From NCBI GenBank assembly GCA_045652815.1, contig JAZOLH010000088.1, forward strand, positions 1 through 64,000: 64,000 nucleotides of DNA, read 5' to 3'. A program made the position numbers and the translations under genes. This stretch comes from UMGS755 sp045652815. GTDB lineage: Bacteria > Bacillota > Clostridia > UBA1381 > UBA9506. The notes below the pieces were generated by a model. It made no database searches. It saw only the letters and a list, made by a program, of their open reading frames with translations, and had not been told where the DNA came from. Of the stretch, positions 35,041-44,307 are shown piece after piece (position 1 is the stretch's first letter; the number at the start of each line of letters is the position of its first letter).

Positions 35041-36732
35041 TTACATTTGTTCGGGTGCGGAAATGGATAACAGACGCAGTACGTTAGCCAGAGCCACTCT
35101 TGCGCTGTTACACAAAGCCAGACGGGCATCGGTCAGCGCCTTATCGTCGCTGCTTACCTTGCAAGCCGCATAGAAACCGTGGAATGCCGCCGCCAAATCC
35201 ATAGCATAGCGGGTCATCAGGCTGGGCTCACGCAGAGTTGCCGCCTGACGAATGGTTTCGGGGAAGTCCGCCAGTTTTTTCATCAAATCAACTTCCTGCT
35301 CGGTACAGAGTAAGGAAGCATCAATCTCTTGAATGGGTTTCACGCTAACGCCCTGCTCAGACAGAAGACGAATGATACTGCAGATACGAGCGTGGGCATA
35401 CTGCACATAGAAAACAGGGTTATCGTTAGACTGCTGAACAGCCAAATCCAAGTCAAAGTCAAAATGGCTGTTAGCCTGACGCATATTGAAGAAGAAACGT
35501 GCCGCATCGATACTGGTTTCTTCCAACAAATCTTTTAAGGTGATGGATTTACCGGTACGTTTGGACATACGAACAACCTCGCCGCCGGATACTAAACGCA
35601 CCAGCTGCATCAGGATAATTTCCAAACGTTCGGGCTCAATGCCGAGAGCCGCCAGAGCGCTCTTTAAGCGCGCCACGTGACCGTGATGGTCAGCACCCCA
35701 GATGTTGATAACCGTATCAAATCCACGGTCAACAAATTTGTTTTTATGGTAGGCAATATCCACCGCATAGTAAGTTAAAAATCCGTTCTGACGAACTAAA
35801 ACTTCATCTTTTTCTTCGCCAAATTCGGTGGCGCGGAACCAGATGGCGCCTTCTTTTTCGTAAGCATAGCCTTTATCCATGAGTTCCTGCACGGTTTTGC
35901 GTGCTTCACCGTTTTCGTGGAGAACACTTTCACGGAACCAGATGTCGTAATAAATTCTGTATTTTTCAAGGTCTGCCTTTAAGTCTTCCACATTCTTTTC
36001 CAGAGAGAAAGCCACCAGTTCAGCCTTTCTTTCCTCGTGAGAGAGAGATAAAAGGTCTTTGCCAACGGTATCAATGTAAGCCTGCGCACGCTGGCGGATG
36101 TCGTCACCGTGGTAGCCATCTTCAGGGAATTCGATGGCATCTTCGCCCTGCAGAATCTGAATGTAACGAGCCTCTAAGGATTTGCCGAATTTTTCAATCT
36201 GATTGCCCGCATCGTTTACATAGAATTCACGGGTTACATCGTAGCCCGCCCAGTCCATAACCTCTGCCAGACAGTCGCCCAGCGCACCGCCACGAGCGTT
36301 ACCCATATGCATGGGGCCTGTAGGGTTTGCGCTGACAAATTCAACCATAACCTTTTTACCTTCGCCCACATTGATGCGACCGAAGTTTTCACCTTCTGCT
36401 TCAATAACGGACAGGATTTCGGTAATCCAGCCCTTTTGCAGACGGAAGTTAATAAAGCCTGCACCTGCCACTTCGCAGGATGCAATGGCTGTGCCTTCTG
36501 TGTTTAAATGTGCCACGATAGCATCGGCAATCTGTCGGGGTGCTTTTTTGGCCTGACGGGCAAGGAGCATCGCCGCATTCACTGCAAAGTCACCGTGTTC
36601 CTTTTCTCTGGGTTCTTCAATCACATAATCGGGGATTTCTTCAAAGGAAAAATCACCTGCCGCTTTGGCTGCAGCAAGAGCTTCATCCACCTTATCCCTG
36701 ATGCTTTTCTTTATACTTTCGTAAATTGTCAC
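35041..36732 (-). CDS. argS: Arginyl-tRNA synthetase (GTG start)
   Basis: Charges tRNA-Arg. The 563-residue class I enzyme has the ArgRS N-terminal domain, the HIGH-like NPTGPMHMGNARGG, a KMSKS-like loop (VRMSKRTGKSITL), and the DALR anticodon-binding domain at the C-terminus ending ALANVLRLLSI. The GTG start overlaps the DUF1934 stop as GTGA, with GGTGGAG upstream, so translation is coupled. In Bacillus the DUF1934 gene ywiB also directly precedes argS. No T-box is seen; it is an internal operon gene. Confidence 0.97.
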   Translation of the reverse strand: MTIYESIKKSIRDKVDEALAAAKAAGDFSFEEIPDYVIEEPREKEHGDFAVNAAMLLARQAKKAPRQIADAIVAHLNTEGTAIASCEVAGAGFINFRLQKGWITEILSVIEAEGENFGRINVGEGKKVMVEFVSANPTGPMHMGNARGGALGDCLAEVMDWAGYDVTREFYVNDAGNQIEKFGKSLEARYIQILQGEDAIEFPEDGYHGDDIRQRAQAYIDTVGKDLLSLSHEERKAELVAFSLEKNVEDLKADLEKYRIYYDIWFRESVLHENGEARKTVQELMDKGYAYEKEGAIWFRATEFGEEKDEVLVRQNGFLTYYAVDIAYHKNKFVDRGFDTVINIWGADHHGHVARLKSALAALGIEPERLEIILMQLVRLVSGGEVVRMSKRTGKSITLKDLLEETSIDAARFFFNMRQANSHFDFDLDLAVQQSNDNPVFYVQYAHARICSIIRLLSEQGVSVKPIQEIDASLLCTEQEVDLMKKLADFPETIRQAATLREPSLMTRYAMDLAAAFHGFYAACKVSSDDKALTDARLALCNSARVALANVLRLLSISAPEQM

Positions 36733-37160
36733 GCCTGATTCTCCACCTTCCTGATTGTTAAGTGCAAGCCGTTATGCACGGGCATGCTGTTATTTAATTC
36801 CACCATGTAACTAAGGTCAATTTCGCCGCCATCATCGTCGATGTCCACCGTCATACTGTTGGTGGTAACACCCACATTCAAAGAGCCGAAAGGTGTTTCA
36901 TAGTGGCCAATATATTTCTTTTCTTTTTCAAATACCATCTGAGAGTTTGACTTGCCGAAACGAATCATTGAAACACAGTCATCCTTGATTTTAAGTGTGG
37001 TGGTTGTGCCCTCGTAACCGGTCAGTTCCGTACCCTCATAGGTGATGTAATATTTACCGTCTCGTTTTGTATATTTACCCAGCGTTGTCAGTTCATAGGT
37101 ATCGGTTTCACCATCTACCTGCTGACTGCCGCTTAAGGTAATCAGTGCGTTTGTTTCCAT
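36729..37160 (-). CDS. DUF1934 (YwiB-like) protein
   Basis: A 143-residue predicted beta-barrel (calycin-like) protein of the DUF1934 family, recognised by LTTLGKYTKRDGKYYITYEGTE-type strands, FGKSNSQMVFE and the closing L-x-L-T-I-R. Biochemical function is unknown. Its conserved position just before argS, with a GTGA overlap here, matches other Firmicutes. It follows murI by 27 bases. No signal peptide, so it acts in the cytoplasm. Confidence 0.88.
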   Translation of the reverse strand: METNALITLSGSQQVDGETDTYELTTLGKYTKRDGKYYITYEGTELTGYEGTTTTLKIKDDCVSMIRFGKSNSQMVFEKEKKYIGHYETPFGSLNVGVTTNSMTVDIDDDGGEIDLSYMVELNNSMPVHNGLHLTIRKVENQA

Positions 37161-37187
37161 AATGGCCCCCCTTTGCTACTTAAACGC

Positions 37188-38003
37188 TTAAATTGTATAT
37201 TGTTCAATATCAACCCGCTGCACAAAACCTTCCAGTTCTCTTTCCAAAAAGGCTGAGCCGGTTTTCACAAAGCCCGCAGGGTTATCACTAACAAAAAACT
37301 TATATTGTTGCTCTTTCACTTCGCCTGCCAAAGCATCGTTCTTTTCAAGATATGCTTTAATTTCTTCTGCCGCACAAACACCGGGGTCGATGAGAGTTAC
37401 ATCCTCGCCAACCACTTTTGTGATTACATTTTTAAGCAGAGGATAATGGGTGCAACCTAAAATTAAGGTGTCAACCCCTGCCTCGCAGATGGGTGCTAAA
37501 TATTCTTTTGCGGTCAGGTAAGCCACTTCACTGTCAGCAAAACCGCTTTCCACCAGATGCACAAACAAGGGGCAAGATTTTGCCGCAGTGACAATGCTGT
37601 TATCAATGGTTGCAATATGGCGACGGTAAGCCTCAGAGCGAATGGTGCCTGTTGTGCCAATCACACCGATTTTTCCGTTTTTCGTTGCACGCACAGCCGC
37701 CTGTGCTGCAGGTTCAATCACGCCCATAACGGGCACATCATAGTCTCCTGCAATGTGAGGCAGAGCGGTTGAACTGGCTGTGCCGCAGGCGGCAACAATC
37801 AGTTTCAAATCAAAGGTGTTCAGAAAATTGATGTCACTTTTTGTGTATTTAATAACGGTTTCCACGGATTTGCTTCCGTAGGGAATGCGGCCCGTATCAC
37901 CGAAATAAACGATGGATTCGCCCGGCAAAAGGCGCATAAGCTCTTTCATAACCGTGAGCCCGCCAAGCCCCGAATCAAACAGACCAATCCTTCTGTTATC
38001 CAT
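37188..38003 (-). CDS. murI: Glutamate racemase
   Basis: Supplies D-glutamate for peptidoglycan. The 271-residue protein has both catalytic cysteines in context (AACGTASS and GCTHYPLL), plus the opening FDSGLGGLTVMKEL and YFGDTGRIPYG loop. It starts 11 bases after ddl, so two wall-precursor enzymes head this operon. Aspartate racemases share the fold, but the motifs here are those of MurI. Confidence 0.97.
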   Translation of the reverse strand: MDNRRIGLFDSGLGGLTVMKELMRLLPGESIVYFGDTGRIPYGSKSVETVIKYTKSDINFLNTFDLKLIVAACGTASSTALPHIAGDYDVPVMGVIEPAAQAAVRATKNGKIGVIGTTGTIRSEAYRRHIATIDNSIVTAAKSCPLFVHLVESGFADSEVAYLTAKEYLAPICEAGVDTLILGCTHYPLLKNVITKVVGEDVTLIDPGVCAAEEIKAYLEKNDALAGEVKEQQYKFFVSDNPAGFVKTGSAFLERELEGFVQRVDIEQYTI

Positions 38004-38014
38004 AGCGCTTCCTC

Positions 38015-39055
38015 CTACGCCAGTTCAATAAGTTTGGTTAATAATTCTGTGTAAGAAAGACCGGATGCATCCCACAGCATGGGGTACATACTGATATCGG
38101 TAAATCCGGGCAGAGTGTTGATTTCGTTCAGCATCACATCGCCGGTTTTTCTGTCTAAGAAAAAGTCAACACGAGCAAGACCTGTACAGTCGGTTGCGGC
38201 AAAAGCACGACAAGCCAGATCACGAATTTTTTCGGATACATCAGCCGGCAGGTTTGCGGGAATTTCAGGATGTGCGGTGTTGCTTACGTATTTGGTAGCG
38301 TAGTCGTACATACCTTCTTTCACAATTTCACCCACGCAGGATGCCTCGGGTGCCCAGGTGTGACCCAGTACAGCACATTCCAGTTCTCTTGCATCAATGC
38401 AACGTTCGATTAAAATCTTGTCATCCTCTTTTGCGGCAACTTCCAGCGCTTTTACCAGTTCTTCTTTACCCGAAACTAAGGAAACACCAACGGAAGAACC
38501 TGCCTTAGAGGGTTTTACCACCACATCATAGCCAAAGGATGCTTCAATCTGATTATGTACCGCTTCTACGTCGTAATCCTTCCAAACAAAGAAGCCATCG
38601 GTTACGGGGATGCCTGCTTTAGAGAGCATTTCTTTGGTGGCAACCTTATCCATACATAAGGAAGAACCCAAAATACCGGGGCCCACAAAGGGGATGCCTG
38701 CCAAGGTTAACAGACCCTGAACGGTACCATCTTCACCGTTTTTACCGTGAAGAACGGGAAACACAACATCAATGTGTGTAATGGAATAATCACCATTTTT
38801 GTTAAAGGCCAGAAAACCGTGATGCTTCGGGTCGGGCGAGAGAACGCAGATTTTGTTGCGTCTGTCTTCCCAAGCACCTGTCTTGATTTCTTCAGCGGTT
38901 GCCTTGGTTTCGTACCAGCGACCTTCTTTTGTGATACCAACGGTAATCACGTTGTATTTATTTCTGTCAATCCGGCTGACAACATTGCTTGCCGACACTC
39001 TGGAAACTTCGTGTTCAGAAGATTTGCCGCCGAATAAAACGCATACTGTTTTCAT
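38015..39055 (-). CDS. ddl: D-alanine-D-alanine ligase
   Basis: Makes D-Ala-D-Ala for peptidoglycan. The 346-residue ATP-grasp enzyme starts VCVLFGGKSSEHEVS and has the glycine loop KPSKAGSSVGVS, the VLHGKNGEDGT strand, and the catalytic end LNEINTLPGFT. This is the longer Ddl type that includes vancomycin-type ligases, and the omega-loop region around ECAVLGHTWAP cannot be assigned to a D-Lac type by eye; Ddl is the default. First gene of the seven-gene run, with its own promoter. Confidence 0.95.
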   Translation of the reverse strand: MKTVCVLFGGKSSEHEVSRVSASNVVSRIDRNKYNVITVGITKEGRWYETKATAEEIKTGAWEDRRNKICVLSPDPKHHGFLAFNKNGDYSITHIDVVFPVLHGKNGEDGTVQGLLTLAGIPFVGPGILGSSLCMDKVATKEMLSKAGIPVTDGFFVWKDYDVEAVHNQIEASFGYDVVVKPSKAGSSVGVSLVSGKEELVKALEVAAKEDDKILIERCIDARELECAVLGHTWAPEASCVGEIVKEGMYDYATKYVSNTAHPEIPANLPADVSEKIRDLACRAFAATDCTGLARVDFFLDRKTGDVMLNEINTLPGFTDISMYPMLWDASGLSYTELLTKLIELA

Positions 39056-39114
39056 ACCAAATCATCCTCCTGCTGACATTAATTTTTGGAGATAGATATA
39101 CCATCTTATTTTAT

Positions 39115-39143
39115 ATAATACTATGAAAACAAGGCAATTTCAA
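39115..39143 (-). promoter_or_regulatory. Promoter of the ddl operon
   Basis: Minus strand TTGAAA (39143-39138), 17-base spacer, TATTAT (39120-39115). Confidence 0.75.
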
Positions 39144-39332
39144 TACATTTTTGCAAATTGTCAAAATTTTTTAACATTATAATATATTTTAATATAATAT
39201 AGCAGCGAAAAATAATCGATTTTTTTGCCTTCGGACCCGCATTTTCATCGGTTTTTCTGCGATTTGGTATAAAGTACCTAAAAGGAAAGTGAAAAATCTA
39301 CGGAATTTAACAAAAATTTATCAAACTTTCTC

Positions 39333-39361
39333 TTGCAACTTGACGGAAAATCTTATATAAT
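39333..39361 (+). promoter_or_regulatory. Promoter of the glycolytic operon
   Basis: TTGCAA (39333-39338), 17-base spacer, perfect TATAAT (39356-39361). Transcription should begin near 39368, leaving a leader of about 28 bases with GAGGTG. Confidence 0.85.
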
Positions 39362-39395
39362 ATAAGGGTATATATTATAATGAGGTGATTTGACT

Positions 39396-40577
39396 ATGTT
39401 AAAAACAGTTGAAGACATTCAGGTAAAAGGAAAAAAGGTCCTGGTTCGTTGCGACTTTAACGTTCCCATGGACGATGCTGGCAACATCACAAACGATAAC
39501 CGTATCGTTGGTGCTCTGCCCACAATCAAATACTTAGTTGAAAACGGTGCAAAGGTTATCCTCTGCTCTCATATGGGTCGTCCCAAGGGCGAATTCAATA
39601 TGAAGTTCAGCTTGGCTCCCGTTGCAAAACGTCTGGCAGAACTGTTAGGCCGCGAAGTTAAAATGGCTGCTGATGTTGTTGGCGAAAGTGCAAAAGCACT
39701 GACCGCTGATATGGCAGACGGCGAAATCGTTCTTTTAGAAAACGTTCGTTTCCACGCTGAAGAAACCAAGAACGTTCCCGAATTCTCCAAACAGCTGGCA
39801 GATTTAGCTGAAATCTTTGTTAACGATGCTTTCGGTACCGCACACAGAGCACATTCTTCCACCGCAGGCGTTGCTGACTATCTGCCCGCAGTTGCAGGCT
39901 ACCTGATTCAGAAAGAAATCGATGTTATGGGTGGCGCATTAGAATCTGCTGAAAGACCTTTCGTTGCTATCTTGGGCGGCGCAAAAGTTAAAGATAAAAT
40001 CGGCGTTATCAACAACCTGCTGAACAAGGTTGACACCATCATCATCGGTGGCGGTATGGCTTACACCTTTGCAAAAGCACAGGGTGGTCAGATTGGTAAC
40101 TCCTTAGTTGACGAAGAACGTCTGGCTTACTCCTTAGAAGTTATGGAACTGGCTAAAGAAAAAGGCGTTAAACTGCTGCTGCCCGTTGACAACGTTGCAG
40201 GTAACGAATTCTCCAACGATTCTGCGCAGCAGGTTTGCGAAGCAGGTAACATCCCCGATGGTTGGGAAGGTATGGACATTGGTCCTAAGACCATTGAACT
40301 GTTCTCCAACGAAATCAAAAACGCTAAGACTGTTATCTGGAATGGTCCCATGGGCGTATTTGAATTCCCCAATTTTGCAAAAGGTACCATCGCAGTTGCT
40401 GAAGCAGTTGCTGAAGCAGACGCTGTAACCATTATCGGTGGTGGTGACTCTGCCGCTGCTGTTACAAACCTTGGCTTTGCTGATAAAATGACTCACATCT
40501 CCACCGGTGGCGGTGCAAGTCTTGAATTCTTAGAAGGTCTGGAACTGCCCGGTGTTGCTTGCCTGGGCAAGAAATAA
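39396..40577 (+). CDS. pgk: Phosphoglycerate kinase
   Basis: Glycolytic ATP-forming step from 1,3-bisphosphoglycerate. The 393-residue protein has VRCDFNVPMDD, SHMGRP, GGAKVKDKI and the ATP-site GGGDSAAAV with the C-terminal STGGGASLEFLEG. An in-frame TTG two codons upstream is too close to the ribosome site GAGGTGA; the ATG at 39396 fits. Codon use is strongly biased (GTT, GCT, GAA, AAC), indicating high expression. First gene of pgk-tpiA-gpmI-eno; no gapA precedes it. Confidence 0.98.
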   Translation: MLKTVEDIQVKGKKVLVRCDFNVPMDDAGNITNDNRIVGALPTIKYLVENGAKVILCSHMGRPKGEFNMKFSLAPVAKRLAELLGREVKMAADVVGESAKALTADMADGEIVLLENVRFHAEETKNVPEFSKQLADLAEIFVNDAFGTAHRAHSSTAGVADYLPAVAGYLIQKEIDVMGGALESAERPFVAILGGAKVKDKIGVINNLLNKVDTIIIGGGMAYTFAKAQGGQIGNSLVDEERLAYSLEVMELAKEKGVKLLLPVDNVAGNEFSNDSAQQVCEAGNIPDGWEGMDIGPKTIELFSNEIKNAKTVIWNGPMGVFEFPNFAKGTIAVAEAVAEADAVTIIGGGDSAAAVTNLGFADKMTHISTGGGASLEFLEGLELPGVACLGKK

Positions 40578-40604
40578 GTTTTACAATCGAAAGGATTTGA
40601 AATC

Positions 40605-41351
40605 ATGAGACAGACAGTTGCAGCAGGTAACTGGAAAATGAACAAAACCCCGTCTGAAACCACAGCGCTGATTAACGAACTGGCGCCCCTGGTAAAAGAC
40701 GCTAAAAACAAAATCATCGTTTGCCCCACCGCAGTTTGTCTGCCCGCTGCAGTAGAAGCTGCAAAAGGCACAAACATCTTAGTTGGTGCGCAGAATCTTC
40801 ACTTTGAAGATAAAGGCGCATTCACCGGTGAAATTTCCGCAGATATGCTTTTGGATCTGGGCATCAAATATGTTATCATCGGTCATAGCGAACGTCGTCA
40901 GTACTTTGCTGAAACCGACGAAACTGTTAACAAAAAAGTGTTAAAAGCGCTGGAAAAAGGCCTCTGCCCCATCATCTGCGTAGGCGAAAGCTTAGAACAG
41001 CGTGAACAGGGCGTAACATCCGATTTAGTTCGCATGCAGGTTAAAATCGCTCTGCAGGGCGTATCCGCCGATGACGCTAAAGGCGTTATCATCGCTTACG
41101 AACCCATCTGGGCAATCGGTACCGGCAAAACCGCTACTACCGAACAGGCAGAAGAAGTTTGCAAAACCATCCGCGAATGTATCGCAGAGGTTTACTCTGC
41201 TGACGTTGCTGAAGAAGTTATCATTCAGTACGGTGGTTCTGTTAACGCAGGCAACAGCGCTGAACTGTTTGCACAGGCAAACATCGATGGCGGCTTAGTT
41301 GGCGGCGCAAGCTTAAAAGCAGCAGATTTCTCTGTAATCGCTAACTCTTAA
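40605..41351 (+). CDS. tpiA: Triosephosphate isomerase
   Basis: Interconverts dihydroxyacetone phosphate and glyceraldehyde-3-phosphate. The 248-residue TIM barrel has GNWKMNKT with the catalytic lysine, IGHSERRQYFAETD with the catalytic histidine, AYEPIWAIGTGKTAT with the catalytic glutamate and flexible loop, and the phosphate site QYGGSVN. It lies 27 bases after pgk with GAAAGGA before the ATG. Strong codon bias as in pgk. Confidence 0.98.
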   Translation: MRQTVAAGNWKMNKTPSETTALINELAPLVKDAKNKIIVCPTAVCLPAAVEAAKGTNILVGAQNLHFEDKGAFTGEISADMLLDLGIKYVIIGHSERRQYFAETDETVNKKVLKALEKGLCPIICVGESLEQREQGVTSDLVRMQVKIALQGVSADDAKGVIIAYEPIWAIGTGKTATTEQAEEVCKTIRECIAEVYSADVAEEVIIQYGGSVNAGNSAELFAQANIDGGLVGGASLKAADFSVIANS

Positions 41352-41373
41352 TCCTAAACATAGGAGATTGAAA

Positions 41374-42897
41374 ATGAAAAAACCTTTACTTCTTTGTATC
41401 TTAGATGGCTACGGTACCAATCCTGCCAAGGATGGTAACGCCATTTATGCGGCAAAAACACCTTATATGGACAAGTTGCTCGCCGAATGCCCCAATACCT
41501 TATTGGATGCTTCCGGTATGGCAGTTGGTCTGCCCGACGGTCAGATGGGTAACTCCGAAGTTGGTCATACCAACATCGGCGCAGGCCGCATTGTGTATCA
41601 GGAACTGACCCGTATCACCAAATCCATTGCAGATGGCGACTTCTTCACAAATGAAGCACTGCTGGCTGCTATTAATAACTGCAAGGCAAAGAACTCTGCC
41701 CTGCACATTATGGGTCTTTTATCTGATGGTGGTGTACATAGCCACATTAACCACATTTACGGTTTAGTTGAACTGGCAAAACGTGAAGGCCTTTCCAAGG
41801 TCTTCATTCATTGCTTCTTAGACGGTCGTGATGTACCCCCCGCTTCCGGCAAGGATTTTGTGGAAACTATGTTCTACAAATTAAAGGATATGGGTTGCGG
41901 CAAAATTGCTTCCGTTATGGGTCGTTACTATGCGATGGACCGTGACAATCGTTGGGAACGTGTTGAAAAGGCATATAATGCTATGGTGCTGGGCGTAGGT
42001 GAAGAATGCCATTGCCCCGTTGCCGCTGTACAGGCATCTTACGATGCTGATGTGACCGACGAATTCGTTGTGCCCGTTGTCATTACTAAAGACGGTGCAC
42101 CTATCGGCACAATCGCCGATGGCGACAGCGTAATTTTCGCTAACTTCCGTCCCGACCGTGCCAGAGAAATCACCCGTACATTAGTTGACCCCGAATTCGA
42201 TGGTTTTGCCAGAGAATTCTTAAATCTGCATTATGTTTGTATGACTCAGTACGATAAAACAATGCCGAATGTAGACGTTGCTTTCCGTCCCCAGACTCTG
42301 GAAAACACCTTTGGTGATTACATCGCTAAAAAAGGTCTTTCCCAGCTTCGTATTGCGGAAACCGAAAAGTATGCTCACGTAACCTTCTTCTTCAATGGCG
42401 GCGTTGAAGCCACCTCCGAAGGTGAAGATAGAGCACTCGTTGCGTCTCCCAAGGTTGCGACTTATGACTTAAAGCCCGAAATGAGCGCTGTTGAAGTGAC
42501 TGAAGAAGCACTGGCTCGTATCGCGTCTGACAAATATGATGTTATTATCTTAAACTTCGCCAACTGCGATATGGTTGGTCACACCGGCGTATTCTCCGCC
42601 GCTGTTACCGCTGTTGAAACGGTTGACACCTGCATGAAACGTGTGATTGAAGCCATCACCGAAAAAGGCGGCGTAGCACTGGTTACTGCCGACCACGGTA
42701 ATGCCGATCAGATGGTTGACCCCGAAAATGGCGAAACCTTCACCGCGCACACCACCTTCCCCGTACCCTTCATCGTTGTGGGCAAAGATGTGGCTCTGCG
42801 TGATGGCGGTTGCTTAGCTGATATTGCACCCACCATGCTGCAGTTATTAGAACTGCCCCAGCCCAGTGAAATGACAGGCAAAAGCCTGCTTGTTTAA
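41374..42897 (+). CDS. gpmI: 2,3-bisphosphoglycerate-independent phosphoglycerate mutase
   Basis: Converts 3- to 2-phosphoglycerate with two Mn ions. The 507-residue protein shows LLCILDGYG, the catalytic serine in MGNSEVGHTNIGAGR, FLDGRDVPPASG, the NFRPDRARE motif, and metal ligands DMVGHTG and TADHGNADQM. TAGGAG lies 7 bases before the ATG at 41374; a TTG two codons earlier is less likely. It continues the glycolytic operon. Confidence 0.97.
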   Translation: MKKPLLLCILDGYGTNPAKDGNAIYAAKTPYMDKLLAECPNTLLDASGMAVGLPDGQMGNSEVGHTNIGAGRIVYQELTRITKSIADGDFFTNEALLAAINNCKAKNSALHIMGLLSDGGVHSHINHIYGLVELAKREGLSKVFIHCFLDGRDVPPASGKDFVETMFYKLKDMGCGKIASVMGRYYAMDRDNRWERVEKAYNAMVLGVGEECHCPVAAVQASYDADVTDEFVVPVVITKDGAPIGTIADGDSVIFANFRPDRAREITRTLVDPEFDGFAREFLNLHYVCMTQYDKTMPNVDVAFRPQTLENTFGDYIAKKGLSQLRIAETEKYAHVTFFFNGGVEATSEGEDRALVASPKVATYDLKPEMSAVEVTEEALARIASDKYDVIILNFANCDMVGHTGVFSAAVTAVETVDTCMKRVIEAITEKGGVALVTADHGNADQMVDPENGETFTAHTTFPVPFIVVGKDVALRDGGCLADIAPTMLQLLELPQPSEMTGKSLLV

Positions 42898-42932
42898 TCA
42901 AAAATTAAATTATTATAGGAGGAATTCACACA

Positions 42933-44249
42933 ATGAAACAGTACATTGAAATTATTGATGTAGTGGCAAGAGAAATCCTGGACTCCAGAGGCAATCCGAC
43001 CGTTGAGGTTGAGGTTTACACTGAAGATGGCTATGTTGGCCGTGCTTCCGTTCCCTCCGGTGCTTCCACAGGTGCTTTCGAAGCAGTTGAACTGCGCGAT
43101 GGCGACAAGAGCAAATATTTAGGTAAAGGCGTTCAGCAGGCTGTTGACAATGTTAACGGTGAAATCGCTGAAGCTGTTATCGGTATGAACGTTTTAGATC
43201 AGGTTGCTATTGACCGCACCATGATCGCTTTAGACGGTACCCCCAACAAAGGTCGTCTGGGCGCAAACGCAATCCTCGGCGTATCTTTAGCATGTGCTAA
43301 AGCTGCTGCTGAATGCTTAGGCGTTAGCCTGTACAACTACATTGGTGGTTGCAACGCTAAAACTTTCCCCGTTCCTATGATGAACATCATCAACGGTGGT
43401 AAACACGCTGACAACAGCGTTAACATTCAGGAATTCATGATCATGCCCGTTGGTGCTACTTCTTTCCGTGAAGCACTCAGATGGTGTGCAGAAGTTTTCC
43501 ACAACTTAAAAACCGTATTAAAAGGCAAAGGCTACAGCACCGCTGTTGGTGACGAAGGTGGTTTCGCTCCCAACTTAAAGAGCGACGAAGAAGCTATTCA
43601 GGTTATTCTGGAAGCTGTTGAACTGGCTGGCTTCAAACCCGGCGCAGACTTCACAATCGCTATCGACGCTGCTGCAACCGAAATGTTCGAAGAAGCTAAG
43701 AAGATCGGTAAAGACGGTTACTACTTCTGGAAGACCGATATCTTCATGACTCGTGACGAAATCGTTGCTTTCTGGGAAGATCTGGCTGCTAAATACCCCA
43801 TCATCTCCTTAGAAGACGGTGTTGCTGAAGAAGACTGGGATGCTTGGAAAATCCTGACCGACAAACTGGGCGACAAGATCCAGCTGGTTGGTGACGACCT
43901 GTTCGTAACCAATACCGAACGCTTAAAGAAAGGTATTGAACTGGGCGTTGCAAACTCCATCTTAATCAAAGTTAACCAGATCGGTACTCTGACCGAAACT
44001 CTGGAAGCTATTGAAACCGCTAACCGTGCCGGTTACACCGCTGTAACCTCTCACAGAAGTGGTGAAACCGAAGATGCTACCATCGCTGACATCGCAGTTG
44101 CTACCAACTCCGGTCAGATCAAAACCGGTGCACCTTCCAGAACCGACCGTGTTGCTAAGTACAACCAGTTACTCCGCATTGAAGAAGAATTGGGTGACAT
44201 TGCTTACTATCCCGGTATCAATGCTTGGTTCAACCTGAAGAATAAATAA
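42933..44249 (+). CDS. eno: Enolase
   Basis: Forms phosphoenolpyruvate from 2-phosphoglycerate. The 438-residue protein has ILDSRGNPTVEVEV, the substrate loop SGASTGAFEAVELRDGD, GDEGGFAP, the metal ligands and catalytic lysine in DDLFVTN and ILIKVNQIGTLTET, and SHRSGETEDATIADIAV. Codon bias is the strongest in the window. AGGAGG precedes the ATG. Last gene of the operon, followed by a strong terminator. Confidence 0.98.
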   Translation: MKQYIEIIDVVAREILDSRGNPTVEVEVYTEDGYVGRASVPSGASTGAFEAVELRDGDKSKYLGKGVQQAVDNVNGEIAEAVIGMNVLDQVAIDRTMIALDGTPNKGRLGANAILGVSLACAKAAAECLGVSLYNYIGGCNAKTFPVPMMNIINGGKHADNSVNIQEFMIMPVGATSFREALRWCAEVFHNLKTVLKGKGYSTAVGDEGGFAPNLKSDEEAIQVILEAVELAGFKPGADFTIAIDAAATEMFEEAKKIGKDGYYFWKTDIFMTRDEIVAFWEDLAAKYPIISLEDGVAEEDWDAWKILTDKLGDKIQLVGDDLFVTNTERLKKGIELGVANSILIKVNQIGTLTETLEAIETANRAGYTAVTSHRSGETEDATIADIAVATNSGQIKTGAPSRTDRVAKYNQLLRIEEELGDIAYYPGINAWFNLKNK

Positions 44250-44265
44250 TCTTTTATTCAAAATA

Positions 44266-44298
44266 AAAACCCCCGCAGGATAATCCTGCGGGGGTTTA
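44266..44298. terminator. Bidirectional terminator between eno and the SLH gene
   Basis: Stem AACCCCCGCAGGA / TCCTGCGGGGGTT with A-run before and T-run after, between convergent genes. Confidence 0.92.
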
Positions 44299-44307
44299 TT
44301 TTTTTAT

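Larger units (their letters stand above)
39056..39395. other. Divergent control region between ddl and pgk
   Basis: A 340-base AT-rich stretch between the divergent ddl and pgk genes. It contains one good promoter for each direction. The 190 bases between the two promoters hold several TATAAT-like strings at 39176-39200 without matching -35 boxes and no other clear feature. Confidence 0.7.
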
